Positions 1 through 7,670 of a stretch of 64,000 nt of DNA are shown piece after piece; the first letter of the stretch is position 1, and each line of letters starts with the position of its first letter. Source of the stretch: Microvirga alba (GTDB lineage Bacteria; Pseudomonadota; Alphaproteobacteria; Rhizobiales; Beijerinckiaceae); contig NZ_JADQDO010000001.1 of assembly GCF_015694465.1 (NCBI RefSeq), positions 620,001 to 684,000 on the forward strand. The letters run 5' to 3'. The translations under genes were made by a program, and so were the position numbers. The notes beneath the pieces were generated by a model, which saw only the letters and a list, made by a program, of their open reading frames with translations, was not told where the DNA came from and did not search any database.

Positions 1-1406
1 GTCTCATCCATCTCGACCGCCGCCTTGCGAGTCAGCGCGTCGATCTGCGGGTTGGCGAGGCCACCGGAATTGGAGCCGCCATAGCCTTCCTTCTGTTCGG
101 CGAGGAGCGAAGCGAGGACGCTGAAGCCGTCCATGGGCGGAAGCGTCGCCCAACCGACCATGGAAACGTCGAACTCGAAGCGATCCTGACGCGGGAAGTA
201 GGTCGCGCGGGATTCCGTCTGCAGATCGGTCTGGATGCCGACCTTGGTCCACATGGACGCGATGGCGACGCAGGTCTGCTCGTCGTTGATGTAGCGGTCG
301 TTCGGGCAATTGAGCTTGGTCTTGAAGCCGTTCGGATAACCGGCCTCGGCCAGAAGCTTCTTCGCCTTCTCCGGGTCGTATCCGAAGGGTTGATCGTTGT
401 CCTTCGAATAGCCCGGCACCGGCGGGGCGACGAGGGTGCCCGTGTTGCGGGACTTGTCGCGCATCACGCGCTTCTTGATCGCCTCGAAGTCGATGGCGTG
501 CCACATCGCCTGGCGCACCTTGAGGTCGAGCATCGGGTTCTTCTGCCCGGGCATCGCCTTCAATTCAGGGCGAAATGGCACGGTCAGCATGATCAGGCGA
601 AGCGAGGGCTCCTCGACAACCTTGAAGCCGGGAGCCGCGCTGATCCGCTGCAGGTCCTGCAGGGGGGCAGGCGCGATCAGATCGAGTTCGCCGGAGAGAA
701 GCGCCGCGACGCGGGTGGCGTCCGATTTCACCGGCTTGAATTCGATGCGCGTGAGGTTGTGTTGCGGCTTATCCCACCAATCCGTGTTGACGACGAAGTT
801 GGTGCCGGCATCGGGCTTGTAGGACTCGATCTTGAAGGGACCGGTGCCGACGGCGGTGGTCGAGGCGGCGGTGGTGACGCCGGTCGCGATGTTGCCGGGC
901 TTCAAGGCGTTGTTCGCCTGCATCCACTTTTTGTCCATGATGTAGACGCCGGCGAGATCGTTGAGCAGCAGCGGGTAGGGGCCCTGCGTCATGATGTCGA
1001 CCGTATAATCGTCCACCTTCACGGCCTTCACGATGGTGGCGACGTTGCCGCGAGCGCGGGACGTCGGGTCCAGAAGGCGGTCGAACGAGGCGACCACGTC
1101 ATCGGCAGTGAAGGCATCTCCGTTGTGGAACTTCACACCCTTGCGCAGCTCGAAACGCCAGGTATCCGGCGCAACATTCTTCCAGCTCACCGCCAGCGCC
1201 GGCTCTAGTTCGAGGTTGCGGTTACGGCGCACCAGCGGGTCGAAGACGTGGTGCAGCATGCTGGTCGTGAAGCTCTCCGTGTGGGCGTACGGATCGAGCG
1301 TGGTGATGTCGGTCGGCGAGGACCACCGCAGGGTCTTGGCCTCCGCGGACACGCCCATCAGGGCACCCACGGCGACGGATAGGCAGGCGACGAGCTTTGT
1401 CTTCAT
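1..1406 (-). CDS. Peptide-type ABC transporter substrate-binding protein (family 5), C-terminus beyond the window
   Basis: Periplasmic solute receptor of the SBP_bac_5 family (dipeptide, oligopeptide or nickel class). Reading from ATG at 1406, the first ~23 residues form a Sec signal peptide (MKTKLVACLS... ending near SAEA). They are followed by family features: the early LDPYAHTES stretch, the segment FELRKGVKFHNGDAFTADDV, and the GYPNGFKTKL region typical of domain III. About 468 codons are visible and the frame is still open at base 1, so the stop and probably the permease and ATPase genes lie to the left. The upstream region carries two GntR-type operator-like sequences (1443-1474), suggesting control by the GntR protein at 1682-2434 and a shared pathway with the amidohydrolase. 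The substrate cannot be told from sequence; small N-containing compounds fit the neighbours. Confidence 0.9.
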   Translation of the reverse strand, partial: MKTKLVACLSVAVGALMGVSAEAKTLRWSSPTDITTLDPYAHTESFTTSMLHHVFDPLVRRNRNLELEPALAVSWKNVAPDTWRFELRKGVKFHNGDAFTADDVVASFDRLLDPTSRARGNVATIVKAVKVDDYTVDIMTQGPYPLLLNDLAGVYIMDKKWMQANNALKPGNIATGVTTAASTTAVGTGPFKIESYKPDAGTNFVVNTDWWDKPQHNLTRIEFKPVKSDATRVAALLSGELDLIAPAPLQDLQRISAAPGFKVVEEPSLRLIMLTVPFRPELKAMPGQKNPMLDLKVRQAMWHAIDFEAIKKRVMRDKSRNTGTLVAPPVPGYSKDNDQPFGYDPEKAKKLLAEAGYPNGFKTKLNCPNDRYINDEQTCVAIASMWTKVGIQTDLQTESRATYFPRQDRFEFDVSMVGWATLPPMDGFSVLASLLAEQKEGYGGSNSGGLANPQIDALTRKAAVEMDE

Positions 1407-1442
1407 GATGAGCCTCCGCTGAACCTTCTGGATTGGTTCTTA

Positions 1443-1474
1443 TTGCATACAATGCACTTTGAGTTTGCATACAA
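1443..1474. promoter_or_regulatory. Two imperfect GntR-type operators upstream of the binding-protein gene
   Basis: The decamer TTGCATACAA occurs at 1443-1452 and again at 1465-1474, exactly 22 bp apart, about two helical turns. It differs by one base from the perfect palindrome TTGTATACAA in the gntR/amidohydrolase intergenic region. It fits the FCD-type GntR half-site pattern (TnGT...ACnA) in one half only. A TTGACG hexamer on the minus strand (1484-1489) could be the -35 element of the binding-protein promoter, which would put both operators in or just downstream of the promoter. Binding is inferred. Confidence 0.6.
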
Positions 1475-1681
1475 TATTTTTGACGTCAACGCCGCTTGCG
1501 TCGAACGGAGGCTAAAATTTTGGCAACAAGATTTTCGCCGCGCGAAAACGCACACTGAGTGGGTTCAAGTTAGCTCTATGAGGGATTAGTCAAGAAGAGC
1601 GCTTCTGCTTTCCGCGCGACGACATCGTGTCGCGGTCAAAGCAGAGCCTGGAAGACGTCCGATGCTGGAGAGGGCAGGCTC

Positions 1682-2434
1682 TTACGTTGCGTAGCGATCG
1701 AGGATTGACCTGATGTCGCGATGCTTTTCCGAGGTCGACGACAACAGGGCGCGTTCCGTCACCGCTTCGAGGTGGTGATCCATGAGCTTGATCGCCCGGT
1801 TGGCGTCCCGCGCGCGCAGGGCATCGATGATGAGCTGGTGCTCATTGATGGAGCAATCGGACGAGTGGGGGCGGCTATAAAGGGCCAGAATTAGCGAGCA
1901 GCGGGACACGATCTCATCCACGTACCGCGCGAGAACGCTATTCCCGGACAGTTCGGCCAGCAGGATGTGGAACTCGCCCGCGAGGCGGATAGAGGCGGGC
2001 CCATCACTCGGATTAGCCTTATTTTCGAGGGCAATATGCTGCTCGAGAATGTCGATGTCCTTGTCGGTGATCTTCTGCGCCAGGCGGGTCAGGACCTGGC
2101 GTTCGATGCACATGCGCGCCTCAAAGATGTCGTGCGCTTCTGACAGGCTCGGCTGGGCGATGGTTGCGCCCTTGTTGGGCTGAACATCGACCAATCCCTC
2201 GGCGTTGAGCCGCGCCAGGGCGGCGCGGACAATCGTCCTGCTGACGCCGAAACGTTCGCCGATCACATCCTCCGTCAGCTTGTCGCCCGGCATCAGCGCC
2301 TGCTCGATGATGGCGCGACGCAGCCCTGCATAAACGGACTCGCCGCGCGAGCCAGCGGCTGATTTCGGCTTGCGATGAGGCATGGGTACCTGGACGGAGG
2401 AGGGAAGGTGGGGTCGCCACCATTTTGTATCCAT
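1682..2434 (-). CDS. GntR family transcriptional regulator, FCD (FadR/VanR) subfamily
   Basis: Repressor-type regulator of 250 residues. A winged helix-turn-helix lies at roughly residues 30-95 (YAGLRRAIIEQALMPGDKL, then ERFGVSRTIVRAALARL). A helical FCD effector domain follows, with the usual acidic/His residues (DIFEARMCIE, EFHILLAEL, MDHHLEAV) that often bind a metal and carboxylate ligand. The frame is open further upstream to 2530, but ATG at 2434 is preceded by GAGAG at a good distance and gives the usual family length; ATG at 2383 has no Shine-Dalgarno. It is divergent from the amidohydrolase and shares with it a perfect palindromic operator at 2481-2492. It is therefore likely to repress itself, the amidohydrolase and the binding-protein gene at 1406. 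Confidence 0.9.
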   Translation of the reverse strand: MDTKWWRPHLPSSVQVPMPHRKPKSAAGSRGESVYAGLRRAIIEQALMPGDKLTEDVIGERFGVSRTIVRAALARLNAEGLVDVQPNKGATIAQPSLSEAHDIFEARMCIERQVLTRLAQKITDKDIDILEQHIALENKANPSDGPASIRLAGEFHILLAELSGNSVLARYVDEIVSRCSLILALYSRPHSSDCSINEHQLIIDALRARDANRAIKLMDHHLEAVTERALLSSTSEKHRDIRSILDRYAT

Positions 2435-2462
2435 TTCACTCTCGCGGGAAGACCTGTTGCGT

Positions 2463-2508
2463 TTGAAAAAACTCAGCCGTATTGTATACAATAAATAGCA
2501 TTCGGCAA
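2463..2508. promoter_or_regulatory. Divergent overlapping promoters sharing a perfect palindromic operator
   Basis: ATTGTATACAAT at 2481-2492 is a perfect 12-bp palindrome matching the FCD-GntR consensus. On the plus strand TTGAAA (2463-2468), a 16-nt spacer and TATACA (2485-2490) form a promoter for the amidohydrolase. On the minus strand TTGCCG (2508-2503), a 16-nt spacer and TACAAT (2486-2481) form a promoter for gntR. The operator therefore contains both -10 elements, so one bound dimer would block both directions. The sequence match is direct; binding is inferred. Confidence 0.7.
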
Positions 2509-2554
2509 TGCGCCAATTGGGTTTCCCCAACGTTCAAAAAATGAGGATCAGGCT

Positions 2555-3763
2555 ATGAGGCAGGTGGCAACGACCGGCGACCTTCACATCGGCAATGTGC
2601 GGCCCATGGGCGGGGCCGCGACCAGCGTGACCGTCCGGGGAGGGCTCGTCGCGGCCTTCGGTGGAGCCGCGCCCGAGGGCCTGGAGACTGTCGATGGCGG
2701 TGGGGCCATCCTAATCCCCGGTCTGGTCGAGGCCCATACCCATCTCGATAAGACGTTGATCGGCATGGATTGGTATCGTAACGAAGTCGGGCCGCGCCTC
2801 ATCGACAAGATCGAGAACGAGCGCGCGCAGAAGCGCCTTCTCGGCATCGAGCCGGCTCGCCAATCCGCCCGTCAGGCACTTCTCTCGGTTGCGCTCGGCT
2901 CGACACACATCCGCTCTCATGTGGACGTGGATACCGAGATCGGCCTCGCCGGAATCGAGGGTGTGCTGGAGACGCGGGAGCGCTATCGCGGCATCGTCGA
3001 CATCGAAATCGTCGCCTTCCCCCAGAGCGGTATGCTGATCCGGCAGGGAACTGTCGAGTTGATGGAACAAGCACTCAAGCTCGGGGCGCAAGTGGTCGGC
3101 GGTCTCGACCCGTCCGCCATCGATCGCGACCCCAAGGGCCACCTCGACGTCGTGTTCGGCTTGGCTGAGCGCTACGGCCGTCCGGTGGACATTCATCTCC
3201 ATGAAACCGCGGAGCTCGGCGCGTTCTCCATGGAACTCATCATCGAGCGCACAAAGGCGCTCGGCATGCAAGGCAAGGTCACTGTCAGCCACGCCTTCTG
3301 TCTCGGCATGACCGACCAGGATTATGTGGCGAGCCTCATCGACCAGCTTGCCGAGGCGCGGGTGCATATCCTCACCACTGCGCCGGCCTTCAAGTCGGCT
3401 CCGCCCGTGAAGCGACTCGTCGATGCAGGCGTCGTGGTCGGCGCGGGCTCGGACGGCGTGCGCGATACCTGGGGTCCCTATGGCAACGCCGATATGCTGG
3501 AGCGGGCTGTCTTCGTGGGCTTGCGCAACAACTTCCGCCGGGACGACGAGGTGGCGCTTGCGCTCGATGTCTGCACCCATGGCGGTGCGCGCATGATGGA
3601 GCTGGAAGGCTATGGTCTCGAGCCCGGATGCAAGGCCGATCTCGTTCTGCTCGAAGGCGAAACCCTGGCCGAGGCGATCGTCAGCCGGCGCAAGCGCAAG
3701 TTCGTGGTCAAGACGGGCCGGATTGTGGCGCGTGACGGCGAAGCGCTCCTCAAGGCTCCCTGA
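2555..3763 (+). CDS. Amidohydrolase, cytosine deaminase (CodA)-like
   Basis: Metal-dependent hydrolase of 402 residues in the amidohydrolase superfamily, closest in motifs to cytosine/isoguanine deaminases. Visible ligands and catalytic residues are His61 and His63 (EAHTHLDK), Gln157 (AFPQ), His214 and Glu217 (HLHE), His246 (SHAF) and Asp300 (GSDGVRDTW). The first positions coincide with the H61/H63/H214/H246 numbering of E. coli CodA. The C-terminal ~50 residues complete the small beta-sandwich (GCKADLVLLE, VKTGRIV). Start ATG 2555 follows a GAGG-type ribosome site. The gene is transcribed away from gntR from a promoter overlapped by the operator. It probably hydrolyses or deaminates the compound imported by the neighbouring ABC system; the exact substrate is unknown and could be a pyrimidine, creatinine-like or ammelide-like ring. 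Confidence 0.87.
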   Translation: MRQVATTGDLHIGNVRPMGGAATSVTVRGGLVAAFGGAAPEGLETVDGGGAILIPGLVEAHTHLDKTLIGMDWYRNEVGPRLIDKIENERAQKRLLGIEPARQSARQALLSVALGSTHIRSHVDVDTEIGLAGIEGVLETRERYRGIVDIEIVAFPQSGMLIRQGTVELMEQALKLGAQVVGGLDPSAIDRDPKGHLDVVFGLAERYGRPVDIHLHETAELGAFSMELIIERTKALGMQGKVTVSHAFCLGMTDQDYVASLIDQLAEARVHILTTAPAFKSAPPVKRLVDAGVVVGAGSDGVRDTWGPYGNADMLERAVFVGLRNNFRRDDEVALALDVCTHGGARMMELEGYGLEPGCKADLVLLEGETLAEAIVSRRKRKFVVKTGRIVARDGEALLKAP

Positions 3764-3771
3764 CGCGAAAC

Positions 3772-3793
3772 GAGGCGGCCTTCGCGCCGCCTC
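3772..3793. terminator. Hairpin between convergent genes
   Basis: GAGGCGGC (3772-3779) pairs perfectly with GCCGCCTC (3786-3793) around a six-base loop. It lies between the stop of the amidohydrolase and the stop of the convergent gene at 3806. There is no clear T run on either side, so it is a weak or bidirectional terminator candidate. Confidence 0.5.
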
Positions 3794-3805
3794 CCTCTGA
3801 TCGGG

Positions 3806-4738
3806 TCAGTTCTTCGCGACAGGGCCCGCTTGCGGCTGAGCGATCTGGAGCGGCTTCAATCCCCAGTCGAAGAATGGGATATCAGTCACCGCGATGGTGC
3901 GGTTCATCGTGTCGACGATGGTTTGGACCTCGGCGCTCAGGGCTTTGTCGTGGGCGTCGCGCTCGGCGACGAGGGCGGCCATAGCCTTGTCGACATTGCC
4001 GCCGCCGCCAAAGGAGATCGCGTTGATGCGCCGTTTGATGTCGGCGCAGATCACGCCGAATTTTCCATTCAACACCTTGATTTGCTCGGCGGCAGTACGG
4101 GCCGCTTGATTGACCGCCTCCTTGCTGTCCGGCGGCGAGCCCGCGGGATGGACGACCTTGTAATACTTGCCGCTATCCATCAGCGCCTGCCGCGCCTCGC
4201 GGACAGCCGCCATGCCGTCCTGCAGGGATTTCATCTTCATGAAATATCCTGTGTTGCTGACATCGTTCTTCACCCCGGACAGGCGGCAGCCCTTCTCAGC
4301 CTGAAAGATCTCCCGCGTGACGGCGGCGCCGATATCGGCTCGCACCAGCCCGCGCTTGATCGCCAACTCGTTGAATGCGTCGAAGGGCTTCTGAATTTGC
4401 TTTTCAAGATCCTCGCGCGCGGCGGCGGCCTTGTCGGGGGCGTTGCTTTCCGCGTCATCGTCGCCATCCGCGCCGGATGGGGCTGTCCCCGATCCGGCAT
4501 TTGCACGCGCCTGAGCGGTTGCCGCTACGATGGCCTTCGCCTCCGCCTCGGAGGCTTTCTCCATGATGCCCTCGTACTGCCCCTTCACCAGCGGCCACAT
4601 GCCGCCGAAGGCAGCCTCGAGCTGCGTCAGGGCTTCTTTCTGGTAGGGCTTGAGTTCGGCTGCAATGCCAGCCCCGCTCACAGCAACCGCCAACGCGAGG
4701 CCGAAGGCTGCCAATCTCAGAAAAGATGTCTCGGGCAT
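3806..4738 (-). CDS. Exported hypothetical protein
   Basis: A 310-residue protein with a clear Sec signal peptide (hydrophobic LRLAAFGLALAVAVSGAG, cleavage near GIAA). The start at 4738 has a strong GGGGAG ribosome site. The mature part is Ala/Lys/Glu-rich and probably largely helical. It has a low-complexity acidic linker around residues 85-105 (GADGDDDAESNAPDK) and two cysteines (in EKGCRLSG and GVICADIKR) that could form a disulfide. No catalytic motif or known domain is recognised. It stands alone between a convergent amidohydrolase and a divergent LysR gene, so context does not suggest a role. Confidence 0.7.
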   Translation of the reverse strand: MPETSFLRLAAFGLALAVAVSGAGIAAELKPYQKEALTQLEAAFGGMWPLVKGQYEGIMEKASEAEAKAIVAATAQARANAGSGTAPSGADGDDDAESNAPDKAAAAREDLEKQIQKPFDAFNELAIKRGLVRADIGAAVTREIFQAEKGCRLSGVKNDVSNTGYFMKMKSLQDGMAAVREARQALMDSGKYYKVVHPAGSPPDSKEAVNQAARTAAEQIKVLNGKFGVICADIKRRINAISFGGGGNVDKAMAALVAERDAHDKALSAEVQTIVDTMNRTIAVTDIPFFDWGLKPLQIAQPQAGPVAKN

Positions 4739-5080
4739 CCAGAAGCTCCCCTAACGTTAAGGCAGTTATAACAGGACATCTTAATTTGCAACAATACATC
4801 GAAGCATCAACCTCGGCGGCGCGAAGGGGCTTCGAAAGGCCGCGCCATTGCACGCTTGAAACGAGCGTTTGTTCGCCTGCTGCAAAGCAATCGTTAGATG
4901 CGATATAATGTCCAGTTGTTCGCGAAAGCACGGGGGCATTTTCGTGGATTAATGTTGGCTCACGTCCTAAGGTGAGGCGCGCGGAAAACCGTCGAACAAT
5001 ATTTCGATATTCTGTATCGGCCGCGTTGTTCGTCTTTCTAGCTCAGGAGCCGGGCTCTAAGCCTGGAAGATATTCCTCGA
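4739..5080. other. Intergenic region between divergent genes
   Basis: This 342-bp stretch separates the exported hypothetical protein (minus) from the LysR gene (plus) and should hold both promoters. It contains a short inverted repeat, AATAT-TTCG-ATATT, at 4998-5011, about 70 bp before the LysR start, a plausible LysR-type half-site pair. No convincing gene or RNA was seen. Confidence 0.4.
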
Positions 5081-5992
5081 ATGAACCTTCGTTTTGTGGA
5101 AACCTTTATTTGGGTTGCGCGCCTGGGGAGCTTCAGTGCCGCAGCGGAAAAGCTCAATACGACGCAGGCTGCCATCTCCAACCGCATCGCGACGCTGGAA
5201 CGCGATCTCGGTATCAGGCTTTTTGAACGCGATGTGCGCTGCGTGCGCCTGACCGTCGTCGGTCAACAGGCGGTCGCGAAGGCGGAGGAATTGGTCCGTG
5301 TGGCGAACGAGTTTCGCGAGGCGGTCAGCGATCCAGGTAGTCTGCGCGGTTCGATCCGCATCGGCACCATCGACTCCATCGTTCATGCCTGGCTGCCGCA
5401 ATTCATCGAGCGGTTCCGGGTGCGTTATCCGAGCGTCGCCATTGACCTCAACACCGATACCAGCCTCAACATCGCCCGCGATGTCTCGGACAGGAAAATC
5501 GACCTTGCGCTCATCATGGGGCCGGTGATCGCGCCGGATCTCATCAATCTCGATCTTTGCACCTTTCAATGCGCCTGGCTGGCAAGCCCGAAGCTCGGCT
5601 TTCCCGACCGGCCGCTGGCGCTGGCCGAGATCGCGGATCAGCCGATTCTCGCCTATTCCAAGGACAGTCAGCCTCATCATCGCGTGCAGCGGTTGCTCGC
5701 CGAGTCAGGGATCGAAGATCCCACGATCTACAATTCCAACTCTCTCGCCACCATCATGCGACTCGCGCAGGATGGGATTGGGATTACGCCGCTGCCCAAG
5801 GTCATCGTGCGTGATCGGCTCGCCTCTGGCGCCCTGATCGAGCTTGATGTCACACCCGCTTTTCCGCCGCTCACCTTCCAGGCGGTCTATTACGACCACC
5901 CCGACAACCTGATCTCGGCGGTCGCTGCGCAGATGGCGCAGGATGTCGCGCGCACTTTCTCCCTCGCCCAAACGGACGGAGCGTCGTGGTAG
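5081..5992 (+). CDS. LysR family transcriptional regulator
   Basis: Full-length LysR-type regulator of 303 residues. The N-terminal winged helix-turn-helix is canonical: residues 1-60 include FVETFIWVARLGSFSAAAEKL, then QAAISNRIATLERDLGIRLFER. A linker helix and a periplasmic-binding-protein-like effector domain (from about residue 90, IRIGTIDSIVHAWLP) follow. Start ATG 5081 is preceded by GGAAG. It sits directly upstream of, and in the same direction as, the hydrolase/RraA/ABC-importer operon beginning at 6133, with a 140-bp gap that can hold an operator. It is therefore probably the local activator of that operon, though co-directional rather than the more usual divergent arrangement. The ligand is unknown. 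Confidence 0.9.
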   Translation: MNLRFVETFIWVARLGSFSAAAEKLNTTQAAISNRIATLERDLGIRLFERDVRCVRLTVVGQQAVAKAEELVRVANEFREAVSDPGSLRGSIRIGTIDSIVHAWLPQFIERFRVRYPSVAIDLNTDTSLNIARDVSDRKIDLALIMGPVIAPDLINLDLCTFQCAWLASPKLGFPDRPLALAEIADQPILAYSKDSQPHHRVQRLLAESGIEDPTIYNSNSLATIMRLAQDGIGITPLPKVIVRDRLASGALIELDVTPAFPPLTFQAVYYDHPDNLISAVAAQMAQDVARTFSLAQTDGASW

Positions 5993-6132
5993 GGAGCAGA
6001 AAAATCCTTGAAAACGCTCGTTGTGCAGTGCCGAACAAACAAAACTTGCCCTCTAGGAAAAGTATTTCGCGTTTGTGCTGACTTGCCCCGCTCGCCCAAC
6101 CTGTCGGCCTTAGTTCCAACGGAGGCCGGGAC

Positions 6133-6939
6133 GTGAAAGTCAGTCTAATCCAAATGAATTCCGGGGATGACAAGGCGGCAAACCTTAAAACTGCCGCTGC
6201 CCTGATCGAGAAAGCCGTGAGCGAGGAATCCCCCGATCTCATCGTTCTGCCGGAATATTATGCATACCTCGGGGAAGGCCGTGACAACGTCCACGGCAGT
6301 GGCGAGGAATTTCCCAATGGCGACGCCTATCGCCTGATGTCGGAACTGGCCGCCAAGCATGGCGTGACGATCCATGCGGGCAGCGTCGTCGAGCGCGCCG
6401 GCAACAGCCACTACAACACGACGCTGGTTTTCGACCCGAAGGGCAAGGAAATCGCGAAGTACCGCAAGATCCACCTGTTCGACGTCGACACCCCCGGCGG
6501 CGTCAGCTACCGCGAATCCGACACGATCAGCCGTGGCGAGGACGTCGTGACCTATAAGGTCGGCGATGTGACGGTCGGTTGCGCCATCTGCTACGACATC
6601 CGCTTCCCGGAACTGTTCCGCAAACTGCGTGACGCCGGTGCCGATGTGATCGTACTGCCCGCGGCTTTCACCCTGATGACGGGTAAGGATCACTGGGAAG
6701 TGCTGGCTCGCGCCCGCGCCATCGAGACGCAGACCTATTTCCTGGCCGTCGGTCAGGTCGGCGCCCATGCTGCAGGCAAGAAGTGGTGCTGGGGCCATTC
6801 CATGGTCATCGATCCGTGGGGCCACATCGTTGCGCAATGCTCCGACCGTGTGTCCAACACCACCGCCCGTCTTGACCTCGACTACAACGGCGTCGTGCGC
6901 GGCAACGTGCCGGTCGCCAAGCACCACGTTCTGTCCTGA
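6133..6939 (+). CDS. Carbon-nitrogen hydrolase (nitrilase superfamily)
   Basis: A 268-residue amidase/carbamoylase-type enzyme with the complete Glu-Lys-Cys triad: Glu41 (LPEYYAY), Lys112 (KYRKIHLFD) and Cys153 (CAICYDIRFPELFR). The CYDIRFPE motif and length are typical of the Nit/omega-amidase branch that hydrolyses deaminated glutathione or other small amides. True nitrilases of C-N triple bonds are less likely. It begins with GTG at 6133 behind a GGAGG ribosome site. It is the first gene of a run with RraA and an ABC importer spaced by 11 to ~50 bp. Operon context suggests it deamidates the imported compound or its first breakdown product in the cytoplasm. Confidence 0.88.
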   Translation: MKVSLIQMNSGDDKAANLKTAAALIEKAVSEESPDLIVLPEYYAYLGEGRDNVHGSGEEFPNGDAYRLMSELAAKHGVTIHAGSVVERAGNSHYNTTLVFDPKGKEIAKYRKIHLFDVDTPGGVSYRESDTISRGEDVVTYKVGDVTVGCAICYDIRFPELFRKLRDAGADVIVLPAAFTLMTGKDHWEVLARARAIETQTYFLAVGQVGAHAAGKKWCWGHSMVIDPWGHIVAQCSDRVSNTTARLDLDYNGVVRGNVPVAKHHVLS

Positions 6940-6950
6940 GGAGTTCTTCG

Positions 6951-7622
6951 ATGTTTACCGTCAACCCCATGCCGAAGCAGATCTCTCAGGAGCTTGTCGC
7001 GCTTCTCGAGCAGGTCGAGACCGCGACCGTCGGCCACTTCCTCCATTCCGGCTTCCTCGACCGCGAACTGCGCGCGGTGCTGCCTGAGAAGCGGATCGCC
7101 GGAACCGCCGTCACCGTGCGCCTGCCGCATGCGGACAGCACGATCCTGCATTATCTGACCAAGCTCGTCCGTCCGGGCGACATCGTGGTGGTGGATCGCT
7201 GCGGCGACGACAAGCATGCCTGCTGGGGCGGCGTTGTCACGCACGCCATGAAGATCGCGGGCGTGAAGGCCGGCATCATCGACGGCCCCGCGACCGACTT
7301 CTCGGAAATTCGCAAGGTCGAGATGGGCATGTGGTGCCGTGGCCCCGCGCCGATCACCACCAAGATCCTCGGCCTTGAAGGTGCGATCAACGTGCCCGTC
7401 ACGGTCGGCGGACAGGTGATCGAGCCGGGCGACGCGATCCTCGCCGACGAGAGCGGCGTGATCGTCCTCAACCCTGCCGACGCCAAGGCAGTGGCAGAGC
7501 GCGCCATCGGCATGCAGCAAGCCGAGATCAAGACGCTGGAGCGTCTGCGCAACGGCGAGAAGCTGCCGGACCTGTCGGGCGCCACCCGCATCGTGGAAGA
7601 GAAACTCCGCCGCGTCGCCTGA
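6951..7622 (+). CDS. RraA family protein (HMG/CHA aldolase or oxaloacetate decarboxylase-like)
   Basis: A 223-residue member of the RraA/dimethylmenaquinone-methyltransferase-like fold. Family marks are the phosphate/carboxylate loop RPGDIVVVDRCGDD, the metal-side segment GIIDGPATDFSEI (the usual Asp-rich RDxxEI position) and the C-terminal PGDAILADESGVIVL. Proteins with this pattern in catabolic operons act as class II 4-hydroxy-4-methyl-2-oxoglutarate aldolases or oxaloacetate decarboxylases rather than as RNase E inhibitors. It starts 11 bp after the nitrilase-type gene with a GAGG-type site, so the two are translationally close and probably metabolically sequential. The substrate is unknown. 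Confidence 0.85.
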   Translation: MFTVNPMPKQISQELVALLEQVETATVGHFLHSGFLDRELRAVLPEKRIAGTAVTVRLPHADSTILHYLTKLVRPGDIVVVDRCGDDKHACWGGVVTHAMKIAGVKAGIIDGPATDFSEIRKVEMGMWCRGPAPITTKILGLEGAINVPVTVGGQVIEPGDAILADESGVIVLNPADAKAVAERAIGMQQAEIKTLERLRNGEKLPDLSGATRIVEEKLRRVA

Positions 7623-7670
7623 CGCGGTGGCCTCGAAGAAATCGCAGCACAATTCAGAGGGAATAAGACA

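Noticed and set aside
390-1208. A 272-codon plus-strand frame at the left edge
   Set aside because: It lies opposite the ABC binding-protein gene, which has a signal peptide and SBP_bac_5 motifs running off the window.
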